From contig NZ_AFPU01000001.1 in the NCBI RefSeq assembly GCF_000220175.1, positions 62,001 through 126,000 on the forward strand: 64,000 bases of DNA, read 5' to 3'. Source of the stretch: Nitrosarchaeum koreense MY1 (GTDB taxonomy: Archaea > Thermoproteota > Nitrososphaeria > Nitrososphaerales > Nitrosopumilaceae). A program made the position numbers and the translations under genes. The notes beneath the pieces were generated by a model. It did not search any database. It saw only the letters and a program-made list of their open reading frames with translations, and was not told the origin of the DNA. Shown piece by piece: positions 1-9,422 of the stretch. The stretch's first letter is position 1. Every line of letters starts with the position of its first letter.

Positions 1-1
1 A

Positions 2-712
2 CACAATATTCTTGATGCAGGAACTGGTCTTGGAAATAGTGCAAACTTTCTATCTACTAACAAGCAATCACTAGTTTTTGCAATAGATGCTAGTGAGTCT
101 GTAAATTTTGCTTATAAAAAATACGGTGGTGCTACAAACATTCATTTTTTGCAAGCAGACTTGCGTCAACTTCCATTTAAAAAGAATTTTTTTGATTATG
201 TCTACTCTGATCAGGTACTACATCACACAAAAAATACCGAAACATCATTCAAATATCTGACAAAATTCCTCAAAAAGACAGGTCATATTTCGATCTATGT
301 TTACAACAAAAAGGCTCCGATAAGAGAATTTGCGGATGATTACATTCGTTCAAAGACTACAAAAATGTCTGTAAATGATTGTGTAGAGTTTTCAAAAGAT
401 ATGACAATTCTGGGAAAATCACTATCTAATCTAAAAAGGAAGATCACCATACCACGTGACATTAAGCTACTTAACATCAAGGCAGGCACATACGACGTAC
501 AACGATTCATCTATTGGCATTTTTTAAAATGCTTTTGGGCTGAAGATGGAGATTTTGAGAGAAGTATAGGTGTTAATTTTGATTGGTATTATCCAAAATT
601 TGCTTATAGACACACTCCTGATGAAGTACGTAAATGGTATCGTGATACCAAAATAAAAATTACAAGTTTCAAAGAAATTGAAAGTGGAATTAGTGTTACT
701 GGAAAAAAATAA
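2..712 (+). CDS. SAM-dependent methyltransferase, 5' end cut by window
   Basis: The reading frame is open from the first bases of the window, so the N-terminus lies outside. The visible part opens directly at the SAM-binding motif I (ILDAGTGLGNS), followed by an acidic residue after strand 2 (AIDAS) and a post-motif DQVLHHT. This is the core of a class I methyltransferase. Its C-terminal half (IREFADDYIRSK, then GTYDVQRFIYWHF) closely matches the complete protein at 5038-6057, so the two are paralogues; that copy carries about 100 residues before motif I, which suggests how much is missing here. The acceptor is unknown; a glycan or glycolipid intermediate is inferred from the surrounding locus. 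Confidence 0.85.
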   Translation, partial: HNILDAGTGLGNSANFLSTNKQSLVFAIDASESVNFAYKKYGGATNIHFLQADLRQLPFKKNFFDYVYSDQVLHHTKNTETSFKYLTKFLKKTGHISIYVYNKKAPIREFADDYIRSKTTKMSVNDCVEFSKDMTILGKSLSNLKRKITIPRDIKLLNIKAGTYDVQRFIYWHFLKCFWAEDGDFERSIGVNFDWYYPKFAYRHTPDEVRKWYRDTKIKITSFKEIESGISVTGKK

Positions 713-717
713 ATTTT

Positions 718-1476
718 TTATAAACTTTGTTTATTCTGTTTTTTTATTATGAAAATATATGAACTTGGAAAAATATGTGCAAAATATTTTCTAATCTTAT
801 AACCATGATTTTTAAATATGCTATATCCAGAATAAACTAACGGACCGTTTGATTCATTGTGAACTACATATCCATAAGAAGCAAATATTTTTGCCCAATA
901 TTTTTTTGAAAACTTGAAAATTTCAATAATAAAAGATCTTTCTGTTCCTAACGGATGTAGAAATAACAAGTTTTTTAATCTAATTTTTTTATGATTTAAT
1001 CCATCTTTATCGTCATTTTTTAAATTTTCTTTTGAATTTGATTTACTTGTAATTTTTTTGTATAGTATTTTTGGTAATAGTACATAATGCCAAAAATTAG
1101 TAATTACTGACCACCAATTTGATGGAACAATGTGTATGGCTAAACCGTCTGATTTTAGAACTCTGTTGATTTCCTTGAATAGTAAATTTTTATCTTTTAT
1201 ATGAGCAATTACATGTGAAGAAAAAACTAAATCAAATGTTTCTGGCTTGAATTCTAACTCTGTTGCATTCATTTTTTTTACATCAAAATATGTTGAAGAC
1301 GGATTGATATCAATTGAAATTACATCAAAACCCCAATCTGTTAAAATTCTTGCAAGATATCCGTCTTTTCCTCCAATTTCTAAAATTTTTTTTATACTAA
1401 CATCTGATAGGTTTTTTCTAATAGATGACAGTTCCTGATTTCGAATAAATTCAATCCATGTATTTTCATTAACCAT
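718..1476 (-). CDS. Class I SAM-dependent methyltransferase
   Basis: 252 residues. Motif I is ILEIGGKDGYLA near residue 31, followed by an acidic strand-2 end (ISIDIN) and the Methyltransf_11-type stretch LVFSSHVIAHIKD with a downstream FKEINRVLKSDG. The C-terminal 100 residues are rich in lysine and aromatic residues and show no second domain I recognise. It is convergent with the preceding methyltransferase (6 bases between stops). Acceptor unknown. O-methylation of a sugar or a lipid-linked intermediate is plausible from context only. Confidence 0.82.
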   Translation of the reverse strand: MVNENTWIEFIRNQELSSIRKNLSDVSIKKILEIGGKDGYLARILTDWGFDVISIDINPSSTYFDVKKMNATELEFKPETFDLVFSSHVIAHIKDKNLLFKEINRVLKSDGLAIHIVPSNWWSVITNFWHYVLLPKILYKKITSKSNSKENLKNDDKDGLNHKKIRLKNLLFLHPLGTERSFIIEIFKFSKKYWAKIFASYGYVVHNESNGPLVYSGYSIFKNHGYKIRKYFAHIFPSSYIFIIKKQNKQSL

Positions 1477-1605
1477 TTCTCATCTTATGTGATTTTTTCT
1501 ATACATGACTAAATCATTAAATATCTTATTTTGAGACATACTTTTTGTCATACTTTAATTAGTATAACTAAAATCTAGAATTAATTTATAGTTGTTTACA
1601 GTGAT

Positions 1606-2478
1606 ATGAAATTGTTTAAAAAAATCAAATCAAAAATCTCACATTTTCCATATTTCTATCAGTGGATCATTCTTGTAAATATGAATAATGATATTTCTAC
1701 ATCCTTCTTAAAATTTAAGGAGATAATGCCCACAAAAGACAGATTTTGGGCGGATCCATTTGTAATTTACAAAGATCAAAAACATCATATATTTTTTGAA
1801 GAATTTCTAAATTCTCAAAATAAAGGACATTTGTCAGTAATGACTGTTGATAATAATGGAAATTATACTAAACCTGTAAAAATTTTAGAACGTGATTATC
1901 ACTTATCATATCCATCAATATTTGAATTTCAAAATGCATGGTATCTGATTCATGGAACAATACATAATTCAAAATCTTATGTGGAATTATTCAAGTGTAA
2001 TAATTTTCCATTTCAGTGGAAACATGATCGTAAATTAATAATTGATATTCCACTTGTAGATACTACCATGTTTTTTTATAATAAAAAATGGTGGATATTT
2101 GCATGTAGCGCCGAAAATAATGGAACATCTAGATCTGAGGAACTGATGTTATTTTATTCTGATAATCCGCTTAGTGCAAATTGGATTCCACACCCTCTGA
2201 ATCCTATAGTTTCTGATATTCGAAATGCTAGACCTGCAGGAAAAATCTTCAAAATGAATAATAAAATTATTCGACCAGCCCAAAACTGTTTTCAAGTATA
2301 TGGAAACGGATTTTCCTTTAATGAAATAATTAAATTAAATGAAAATGAATATGAAGAAAAACACCTGGAATTCTTCAAGCCTGATTGGAAAAATGGTCTC
2401 ATTGGACTTCATACTTTTAATTATGAAAAAGGTTGTACTGTAATTGATGCCAGAATAAAACGAAGCAGACTAAATTAA
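1606..2478 (+). CDS. GINT1-N / GH43-like five-bladed propeller protein
   Basis: 290 residues with no signal peptide. The motifs DRFWADPFV (residues 45-53), HLSYPSIFE (about 104-112) and RNARPAG (about 212-218) are those of the five-bladed beta-propeller domain related to glycoside hydrolase family 43 that also forms the N-terminal part of plant glucosamine inositolphosphorylceramide transferases. In bacterial and archaeal glycan clusters this domain occurs alone or fused to formyltransferases. The acidic residues in WADPF and FFEEF could form a sugar site. Enzymatic activity is not certain; a carbohydrate-binding or transferase-assisting role is equally possible. Confidence 0.72.
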   Translation: MKLFKKIKSKISHFPYFYQWIILVNMNNDISTSFLKFKEIMPTKDRFWADPFVIYKDQKHHIFFEEFLNSQNKGHLSVMTVDNNGNYTKPVKILERDYHLSYPSIFEFQNAWYLIHGTIHNSKSYVELFKCNNFPFQWKHDRKLIIDIPLVDTTMFFYNKKWWIFACSAENNGTSRSEELMLFYSDNPLSANWIPHPLNPIVSDIRNARPAGKIFKMNNKIIRPAQNCFQVYGNGFSFNEIIKLNENEYEEKHLEFFKPDWKNGLIGLHTFNYEKGCTVIDARIKRSRLN

Positions 2479-2547
2479 TTAAAGAAAATCCTATCTCAAA
2501 TCAAATATGATAGTTCAATTGATATACAACATAATAAGAAAAAAATC

Positions 2548-3045
2548 ATGAAACAAAATATTGGCTTTCGAGGATGGTTCTATTTTAGACAAGGATGGAC
2601 AACTTACTTTGCTTTCATTTTTGCAGCTATCAATACAATGGTTGTTACTTATTACCTAGCAATTGAAAATATTCCTTCTTTAAAGACAATTTTTCCAACA
2701 TTTTATGTTTATCTAGCTATTACAGCTTCTATTGGTGTTCCGTTGCTAATTTTAGTTGGATATGCACATCAGAAAAAAACCTCATCATATAAAGCCGAAG
2801 CTGATATCTATTATGAATCAAATCCTCATGCACTAAGACAATATAACGATATAGAATTGCTTTTGCAATTAAATCTAAAATTAGTTGATCTCTTACTTTT
2901 GGATTATGAGAAAAATAAAGTTTCCAATGAAAAATTAGATGAGCTAATAAAATTGAAAACTGAAATAGAAACTTACTTTAATCAAAGAAAAGACAATAAA
3001 CAAATAGATATTGCATTATTCAAGAAATTTTCACACTTGAAATAA
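2548..3045 (+). CDS. Small membrane protein with two TM segments, unknown function
   Basis: 165 residues. Two hydrophobic segments lie at about residues 18-40 and 50-72, separated by a short charged loop. A soluble, charged, probably helical C-terminal tail (about 75-165) should face the cytoplasm. I do not recognise a characterised family; the layout resembles conserved hypothetical membrane proteins of ammonia-oxidising archaea. Its stop codon abuts the stop of the convergent glycosyltransferase (3046). Confidence 0.7.
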   Translation: MKQNIGFRGWFYFRQGWTTYFAFIFAAINTMVVTYYLAIENIPSLKTIFPTFYVYLAITASIGVPLLILVGYAHQKKTSSYKAEADIYYESNPHALRQYNDIELLLQLNLKLVDLLLLDYEKNKVSNEKLDELIKLKTEIETYFNQRKDNKQIDIALFKKFSHLK

Positions 3046-4275
3046 TTAATCTCTAATCAATCTGTCATATTCTTCCTTTCCCCATGTACTAATGTTTTTT
3101 TCTCTGAATTTTTTTATGTATATTTTTTCAATCTTAAGAATAATAAAACTCATAAGCCTATCCAAGATGGATAATTTTCTATCCAACACTTTATTTTTTT
3201 CAAGCACTTTTACAAAAATATTTTCCCAGTCTTTTGATACCAATTCCGGATCAGATATTTTTTTTACATATTCGTATTCTTTTTGTGCTAAATCCTCTCT
3301 GAATTGTTTAGACTCCACAATCTTATCTATGATATCTGCTATCTCTTGTGGTTCATTTGATTTTGGTAGAAATGGAGGGATTATTTCCTTACCATCCACA
3401 ATGTTGGGTTTTTTTGGATCCGTATAACAAATTACTGGTTTTTTACAAAATGCAGCTTCTCTTTCTATCCCGCCTTGAACACCTGCTCTCATCTGCCCCA
3501 TCACTGCGTCTGCTCCTACAAAATATCTGCCTAATTCATCTCTTTTAATTAATGGAATGAACCTGATTCTGTCTGATTTTTCATTGATTAATTTTTTATT
3601 TATTGAACTTAACTCATCAAATTCTTCAGTGGTTGTATCTTCTATAAACCACTTTACTTGTAATACTTCAAAATCTGATTTACAAAGATCTATTGCCTTC
3701 CAAATCTTATCCATTCCTTTTTCCAATCCAAATCTCTGTGCTGACAAGAAAGTAAATTTTTCTTTTTTAAATTCAATCGGCTGTATATTTTCATTGAAAA
3801 GTTCTGTATCTACAAATATCCTATCTAATCTGATTGCATCCTTTCTATATTTTTTTAATGGTGTATAATATTCGTCCATCGGCGCTATACATGTAATAGC
3901 ATTATCTAGTATTTTTTTATAAAAGTTTTTTTCAAAAAAATTATAATTTTTATTTTCTTTTGCAAAAGGTGGGCTTGTAATATCCCCTCCGACAAAATAC
4001 ATAATGTAATTTATTCCTGCTAAATATGCAATTCTTGCTCCTGCCCAAGGAACAGCTATACATAAATCATATTTATCTTTGATTTTTTTGATTCTTTCTA
4101 CTTGTTTTGAAATTAATAACGAGTCAAAGTATTCTATTCCATCTTTTCCAGTTGTAGTTTTATCTACACCTTTTTTTGGAAAATCTATTAAATGAACTTC
4201 TACATTTCTAGCAAATTTCTTCATTAGATAGATGTTGCTTGTTGAATCTCCTATTGCCAGAATTTTTAATTTCAT
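3046..4275 (-). CDS. GT4-like glycosyltransferase
   Basis: 409 residues with a two-Rossmann GT-B layout. The C-terminal half has the FTFLSAQRFGLEKGMD stretch typical of GT4 enzymes (about 173-188) and GGIEREAAFCKKPVIC, an E-x7-E-like nucleotide-sugar site. The N-terminal half has KILAIGDSTSN and a VGGD motif at the inter-domain cleft. It probably transfers a sugar from an activated donor to a growing surface glycan on the cytoplasmic face. It is transcribed alone, divergently from the acyltransferase at 4401 across a 125-base AT-rich gap. Confidence 0.78.
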   Translation of the reverse strand: MKLKILAIGDSTSNIYLMKKFARNVEVHLIDFPKKGVDKTTTGKDGIEYFDSLLISKQVERIKKIKDKYDLCIAVPWAGARIAYLAGINYIMYFVGGDITSPPFAKENKNYNFFEKNFYKKILDNAITCIAPMDEYYTPLKKYRKDAIRLDRIFVDTELFNENIQPIEFKKEKFTFLSAQRFGLEKGMDKIWKAIDLCKSDFEVLQVKWFIEDTTTEEFDELSSINKKLINEKSDRIRFIPLIKRDELGRYFVGADAVMGQMRAGVQGGIEREAAFCKKPVICYTDPKKPNIVDGKEIIPPFLPKSNEPQEIADIIDKIVESKQFREDLAQKEYEYVKKISDPELVSKDWENIFVKVLEKNKVLDRKLSILDRLMSFIILKIEKIYIKKFREKNISTWGKEEYDRLIRD

Positions 4276-4400
4276 CTAAAAGACCTCTTTATTCATTGTT
4301 TACACTATAATTTTTAGTTGTATTATCTTAAGATTATGAATTATGTATTGTTCAAGTCTTTATAAAATACTTTATTTAGCTAAATTCTTTCTATTTTGTA

Positions 4401-4982
4401 TTGAGAACAAAAAAACTTGAAATTTCAGAACAGTTTTACTCTGACTTAATATCAATACATAAAAAACGACGAAATGAAGTTAAAAAAAAATGGAACCGAG
4501 TTTTACCTTTTAATGAATTAATATCTGACAGATGGGAAAAAGCTAAATTTTTGAATGGATTGTCTGGCAGTAGCATATATGATAACAGTTATGTATTTGG
4601 TAAGGTTTCTATTGGAAAAAATACTTGGATAGGTCCTTATACTATACTTGATGGCAGTGGTGGAAAACTCTCCATAGGTGATTTTTGTAGTATTAGCAGC
4701 GGAGTGCAAATCTATACTCATAACACGGTAAAATGGGCTGTAAGTGGTGGAAAAGCTGAATATGAAAAAAAATCTGTCAGAATAAGTGATAATTGTTACA
4801 TTGGTCCTTACTCGGTAATTAGTATGGGATCTAGTATTGGAAAAGGAAGTGTTATTGGAACATCAAGTTTTGTCAATACTGTAATTCCTCCTTATTCAAT
4901 TGCGTTTGGTTCTCCAGCAAAGATTGTAGGTAAGGTTAAAGTCAAAGGAAAAAATGTAGAGTTTGAGTATTTTAAAAAATAA
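4401..4982 (+). CDS. Left-handed beta-helix acyltransferase (hexapeptide repeat)
   Basis: 193 residues, TTG start. From about residue 58 there are repeated hexapeptides (VSIGKN, TWIGPY, LSIGDF, CSISSG, VRISDN, CYIGPY, SSIGKG, SVIGTS) that fold as a left-handed beta-helix. The histidine in QIYTHNT is the expected catalytic base of xenobiotic/maltose-type O- or N-acetyltransferases. It ends with the family's usual GSPAKIVGK segment. It likely transfers an acetyl group from acetyl-CoA to a sugar nucleotide or glycan. The helical N-terminal 55 residues are not part of the helix fold. Confidence 0.82.
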   Translation: MRTKKLEISEQFYSDLISIHKKRRNEVKKKWNRVLPFNELISDRWEKAKFLNGLSGSSIYDNSYVFGKVSIGKNTWIGPYTILDGSGGKLSIGDFCSISSGVQIYTHNTVKWAVSGGKAEYEKKSVRISDNCYIGPYSVISMGSSIGKGSVIGTSSFVNTVIPPYSIAFGSPAKIVGKVKVKGKNVEFEYFKK

Positions 4983-5037
4983 TTTTATAATTTTATTCTA
5001 CCAATAACTAATAATATCCTAAAACATTAGATTAGAA

Positions 5038-6057
5038 ATGGAAATATTTAATCAAAAAATACAATGGGTTGATCCAATTACTAATGAAACTTTGAATTCT
5101 GATGGGCATTATCTTGTTTCAAATCATTCATCATATTCTATATCCAATGGTATACCAAACTTTGTTGATAATGTAAATGATCAAACGCAAAAACAAGTTC
5201 AAGAATCATTTGGAGAAAAGTGGACACAGAGTGATTTTGGACAAAATGATGCTGAATTTGAAGAAAAAATTAAGCCTGTTTACCTAGAAATGATGGGTCT
5301 TGAAGAATCTGATCTAGATATCTTCAATAATAAAATTATTCTTGAAGTAGGAATTGGAAGTGGTTCATCATCAAGATTATGGGGACCACAAGCCAAAGAA
5401 TTTCATGGAGTAGATATCTCAAAAGCAATTTACCGTGTTCAAACAAATTTAAAAAAATTAATTCCAAATCCTATTCTTTCCCAGGCTGACATCAATAAAC
5501 TTCCTTATCTTGACGAAAGTTTTGATGTTGTTGTTAGTAATGGTGTATTTCATCATACACCTGATACAAAATTAGCATTAAAAAATTCCCTAAAAAAATT
5601 AAAAATTGGTGGTTTTTGTATTTTTTATATATATAAAACAAAATCACCCATTAGAGAATTTTCAGACGACTATATCCGTTCAAAAATTTCTGATTTACAT
5701 TATGATAATGCATGGGAAAAAATCAAGCCTCTTACCGATTTTGGAAAGTTACTACATGAAAAAAATACTCAGATTACTATACCATTCGATATAGAACTGT
5801 TGGGAATAAAAAAAGGAACATATGATCTACAAAGATTTTTTTATGATTATTTTTTTAAATGTTTTTGGAAAGATTCATGGGGATATGATTATTCTAATCT
5901 TGTTAATGTTGATTGGTATCATCCAAAATATTGTTGGAGACATTCAAAAGATGAAATACAATCATGGTGTGCTGAGTTTAATCTAGATATCAAATATATC
6001 AAAGAACTAGAAAGCGGTTATGCATGTTATGTTGTAAAAACTTCCAGTATAACCTGA
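5038..6057 (+). CDS. SAM-dependent methyltransferase with Trm112-like N-terminus
   Basis: 339 residues. Residues 1-45 (VDPITNETLNSDG, then SISNGIPNFVD) resemble the small Trm112-type domain often found before class I methyltransferases in archaeal glycan loci, here without its zinc cysteines. The catalytic domain follows with motif I ILEVGIGSGSSS (about 101-112), GVDIS, and SNGVFHHTPD. It is a full-length paralogue of the truncated gene at the start of the window. Only 34 bases separate it from the asparagine-synthetase-like gene, so the two are probably co-transcribed. Substrate unknown. Confidence 0.82.
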   Translation: MEIFNQKIQWVDPITNETLNSDGHYLVSNHSSYSISNGIPNFVDNVNDQTQKQVQESFGEKWTQSDFGQNDAEFEEKIKPVYLEMMGLEESDLDIFNNKIILEVGIGSGSSSRLWGPQAKEFHGVDISKAIYRVQTNLKKLIPNPILSQADINKLPYLDESFDVVVSNGVFHHTPDTKLALKNSLKKLKIGGFCIFYIYKTKSPIREFSDDYIRSKISDLHYDNAWEKIKPLTDFGKLLHEKNTQITIPFDIELLGIKKGTYDLQRFFYDYFFKCFWKDSWGYDYSNLVNVDWYHPKYCWRHSKDEIQSWCAEFNLDIKYIKELESGYACYVVKTSSIT

Positions 6058-6091
6058 AACAATAATTACTTCATTGAAATAAGAAAAATAG

Positions 6092-7297
6092 TTGCAAATT
6101 AACAAAAACCAAATTCGTAATTATCTTACAATTCGATATGATCCTCTGATAAATTCCTCCCATTTAGCAACTTGGAAAGATTTTGAAACTCAAACTTCTG
6201 ATCCACATGGGCTTGTGACTGAAAACCTTCTTACTCTCTCTTTAAAAAATTCTATCCCTGATGACAATAAATCAATAGCAATTTCGCTAAGTAGTGGAAT
6301 TGATTCTTCAATATGTTTAGCAATACTACGAAAAACGTTTCCCAAAAGAAAAATAATTGCTATATGTGGAGTTTTTGAAAATGGTTTTGATGAATCAATT
6401 GAAGCAAAAAAAATTGCAGACAAATTCTCTGCCGAATTCAAAATACTTCATATGGGTTCAATGTTTACAAACATGCCAGAGATCATCTCTATTTCCAAGA
6501 GACCTAGATGGAATACTTACACTCATCTTATTGCCAAAGAAGCTAAAAAGAAAGCAAATTTTTTGGTGACTGGTGATGGCGCTGATGAACTATTTGGCGG
6601 ATATGTTTTTCGATATCATAAATTCAATCAACTTTTAAAGTCAAAGGATCAATGGCTAGAAAAAACTAAAAAATATCTAGAGTGTCATAATCGAGATTGG
6701 GTTCCGGATCAAAATAATTTGTTTGGTAAATGTATCAAGTTTAATTGGAATGAAATTTATAATTATTTCAAACCTTATTTTCATAATGCTCTAGATCCTA
6801 TTTCTCAGGTAATGCTAGCTGATTTTAATGGAAAATTGTTATTTGATTTTATACCTACTGGGAAAGCGATATCTGATTATTACAAAATCAAAAACATTCC
6901 AATATTCTTGGATACCTCTTTGATAACTTTTGCACAAAAACTACCATTAAATCAAAAATATGACAACAAAAATAATAGAGGAAAATTAGTGTTAAGAGCA
7001 ATATCAAAAAGGTTAGGGATCAATCATATTGAAGAAAAAAAAGGTTTTTCACCTAGTTTACTTTTTGATTGGCAGAAAAATGGTAAAGAAATATGTCAGT
7101 CATTCTTATTAAATAAAAATTCTCAGATATATAAAAAAAATCTAATCAATTATGACTGGACTGTAAAAGCATTTGATCAAATTGAATTTGATGGAGACAT
7201 AAGATATTTGAATAGATTAATTTCTATACTTGCTTTAGAAATATGGATTAAAATTTTTGTAACAAACGAATTAAAAAATACTAAAAAATTAGTTTAA
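6092..7297 (+). CDS. Asparagine-synthetase-like ATP pyrophosphatase, no glutaminase domain
   Basis: 401 residues, TTG start. It contains the ATP-binding PP-loop LSSGIDSS (about 66-73) and the downstream TGDGADELFGGY signature of the asparagine synthase C-terminal domain. The N-terminal class II glutaminase domain of AsnB, with its Cys1, is absent. Such stand-alone synthetase domains occur in O-antigen and capsule loci, where they form amides or amidines on sugars using ammonia from another source. An ammonia oxidiser has free ammonia available, but that link is speculative. The gene belongs to the glycan locus rather than to amino-acid metabolism. Confidence 0.82.
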   Translation: MQINKNQIRNYLTIRYDPLINSSHLATWKDFETQTSDPHGLVTENLLTLSLKNSIPDDNKSIAISLSSGIDSSICLAILRKTFPKRKIIAICGVFENGFDESIEAKKIADKFSAEFKILHMGSMFTNMPEIISISKRPRWNTYTHLIAKEAKKKANFLVTGDGADELFGGYVFRYHKFNQLLKSKDQWLEKTKKYLECHNRDWVPDQNNLFGKCIKFNWNEIYNYFKPYFHNALDPISQVMLADFNGKLLFDFIPTGKAISDYYKIKNIPIFLDTSLITFAQKLPLNQKYDNKNNRGKLVLRAISKRLGINHIEEKKGFSPSLLFDWQKNGKEICQSFLLNKNSQIYKKNLINYDWTVKAFDQIEFDGDIRYLNRLISILALEIWIKIFVTNELKNTKKLV

Positions 7298-7299
7298 CA

Positions 7300-8439
7300 T
7301 TAATTATTTAGTGTCTTATTGATTATCTTGCAAATATTTTCTTGATCTTCCTGTGTCAAATTTTTGTGAAGCGGAAGTGTCAATGCGTTATTAAATAATT
7401 TTGCCGAGTTTTCTAAATTGCCTACTTTTTTCATATTCTTGTATGCTGGTTCTAAATGCAATGCATATGTACCGATTTGACTTTGAATATTTTCATCAGC
7501 CAATGCCTTTCTTATCTTGTCTCTGTAACCATCTTTTTGCACATAACAAGTATATGATTGAAATGTTTGTCTTGTATTCTTGCCTACATATGCTGGTTTG
7601 ATGTTTCCAATTTTTGATAGTAATTCTTGATAAATTTTTGCCTTTTGAATTCGGTCTTCAATTATTTTTTCAATTTTCTTCATCTGAACTAACCCGATGG
7701 CACTTAACACATTTGATAATTTGTAATTGGTTCCTATAGTTTCAAAAGAAGATCCCTTTGCTCCAAAATGCTTAAAGGAGTAACACTTTTCTGCAATTTC
7801 ATCATTATCTGTAGTTATCATGCCGCCCTCTCCAGTTGTAATTACCTTTCTTGGGTGAAAACTAAAACAAGAATAATCTGCAATCTTTCCGACGTAATCC
7901 TCGCCAATTTTTGCACCTAAACTACATGCAGAATCTTCCAGACATTTCAAATCTAGTTTTTTTGCCTTTTGATAGATTTCTTTTTCTAATGGAACCCCTG
8001 CCCATGAAACTGGACTGAAAACGCTCATTTTTTCATCATATGCTTCCTCTAGAATATCTGTAGTCATATTCATGCTATTCAAATCCACATCTGCAAGTAC
8101 TGGAATTCCACCCGCCAAAATTACTGCTTCGGCAGTAGCAGGGTACGTGTAATCTGGAACAATGACTTCTTGTCCTTTAATATTCAAACATTCCAATACT
8201 GCATGCAGTCCTGTAGTGCATGAAGTAACTGCTATTGCGTGTTTTACTCCCACATATTTTGCAACCATGTCTTCAAATTCTTTTGTAGTGCTTCCCTCTG
8301 TTAGAAAACCTGTAGCCATTACTTTTCTGATCTCGTTTATCTCATCCTCTCCTACATCAGGAACAGCTAGCGGTATGAGTTTCTTTTCAGTCACTAATTT
8401 GGGATTTTTGCTCTCTCGTATTAAGGTATTTTTTAGCAA
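7300..8439 (-). CDS. DegT/DnrJ/EryC1/StrS sugar aminotransferase
   Basis: 379 residues. A PLP-dependent fold type I enzyme: Schiff-base lysine K198 in SFHPRKVITTGEGG, PLP-ring aspartate D169 in LEDSAC, and the phosphate-binding SCTTGLHA near residue 73. The family transaminates keto-sugar nucleotides using glutamate or glutamine. A 4-keto-6-deoxy sugar is the usual substrate, but the position cannot be read from sequence. It is convergent with the amidotransferase at 6092-7297 and divergent from the epimerase at 8473. Confidence 0.9.
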   Translation of the reverse strand: MLKNTLIRESKNPKLVTEKKLIPLAVPDVGEDEINEIRKVMATGFLTEGSTTKEFEDMVAKYVGVKHAIAVTSCTTGLHAVLECLNIKGQEVIVPDYTYPATAEAVILAGGIPVLADVDLNSMNMTTDILEEAYDEKMSVFSPVSWAGVPLEKEIYQKAKKLDLKCLEDSACSLGAKIGEDYVGKIADYSCFSFHPRKVITTGEGGMITTDNDEIAEKCYSFKHFGAKGSSFETIGTNYKLSNVLSAIGLVQMKKIEKIIEDRIQKAKIYQELLSKIGNIKPAYVGKNTRQTFQSYTCYVQKDGYRDKIRKALADENIQSQIGTYALHLEPAYKNMKKVGNLENSAKLFNNALTLPLHKNLTQEDQENICKIINKTLNN

Positions 8440-8472
8440 GCTTTTTTAGAATATGAGGCAGGGTTTTTGTTG

Positions 8473-9354
8473 ATGAAAATACTGATAATGGGCTCAGAAG
8501 GATTTGTAGGAAAAAACTTGGTCAAGGGACTATCTGAAAAACATGATATCTATACATCTGATCAACTTGATTCTACTGATCAAAATTATTCTAAATGTGA
8601 TATTACAAATTACGATTCAGTGGAAAAGATAGTTAGAGATGTAGATGCTGTAATTCATCTGACTGCTCATTCTTTAGTTTCTTCTCTCGATGGTTCTATT
8701 ACCAATGCTAGAGTTAACATCATGGGATTACTCAATTTACTTGAAAGCTGCAGAAAAAATTCAGTTCCCAAAGTGATTTTTACTTCTGCTTCCTCTCTTG
8801 TAGGTGAGCCAAAATCTTTTCATGTAAATGAAGATCATACTCCAAAACCCAAAACAGCGTATGGAATAACAAAATTAACATCTGAACATTATTTGCGCCT
8901 ATATCATGAGCTGTATGGTATAGATTACACTGTATTTAGATTTTTTAATATTTATGGACCATTTCAAAAAAATGGATTAATCCCGTCAATTTTTAATAAA
9001 ATTCAAAACAATGACTCTATTACAATTTTTGGGAAAGGAGATCAAGTTCGTGATTATGTTTACATTGAAGACATTCTTCCATTTTTTGAACAGGCAGCTT
9101 CCTCAGAAATTGGAAAAAATAAGGTTTTCAATATGGGAACTGGAAAAGGCAGTACCATACTAGAAATTGTAAAAAACATGTCTGAAATTCTTAAAATTGA
9201 GCCAAAAATTGAGTACCAACCTGTCAGACCAGGTGAGATAGGTAATTTTGTGGCCGATACAACTTTACTGCATGAAACATTTGGTAAAATCCCTTCAACA
9301 GATGTTAAAATCGGTCTTAGCAAAACAATTGATTGGCTAAAAAATAACTCGTGA
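8473..9354 (+). CDS. NAD-dependent sugar-nucleotide epimerase/dehydratase
   Basis: 293 residues from ATG 8473; two TTG codons just upstream (8467, 8470) are in frame but less likely starts. It is an extended SDR with NAD motif GSEGFVGKNL at the N-terminus and catalytic YGITK, preceded by FTSASSLVG. The GEIGNFVADT stretch near the C-terminus is the usual sugar-nucleotide-binding segment. It most resembles UDP-glucose/GlcNAc 4-epimerases. The substrate is not determinable. Confidence 0.86.
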   Translation: MKILIMGSEGFVGKNLVKGLSEKHDIYTSDQLDSTDQNYSKCDITNYDSVEKIVRDVDAVIHLTAHSLVSSLDGSITNARVNIMGLLNLLESCRKNSVPKVIFTSASSLVGEPKSFHVNEDHTPKPKTAYGITKLTSEHYLRLYHELYGIDYTVFRFFNIYGPFQKNGLIPSIFNKIQNNDSITIFGKGDQVRDYVYIEDILPFFEQAASSEIGKNKVFNMGTGKGSTILEIVKNMSEILKIEPKIEYQPVRPGEIGNFVADTTLLHETFGKIPSTDVKIGLSKTIDWLKNNS

Positions 9355-9422
9355 TTACTTTTTTGATTAAAATTTTTGAAATGACATAATTAAATTAGTA
9401 CTTTATTTACCCGTGATTGTAA

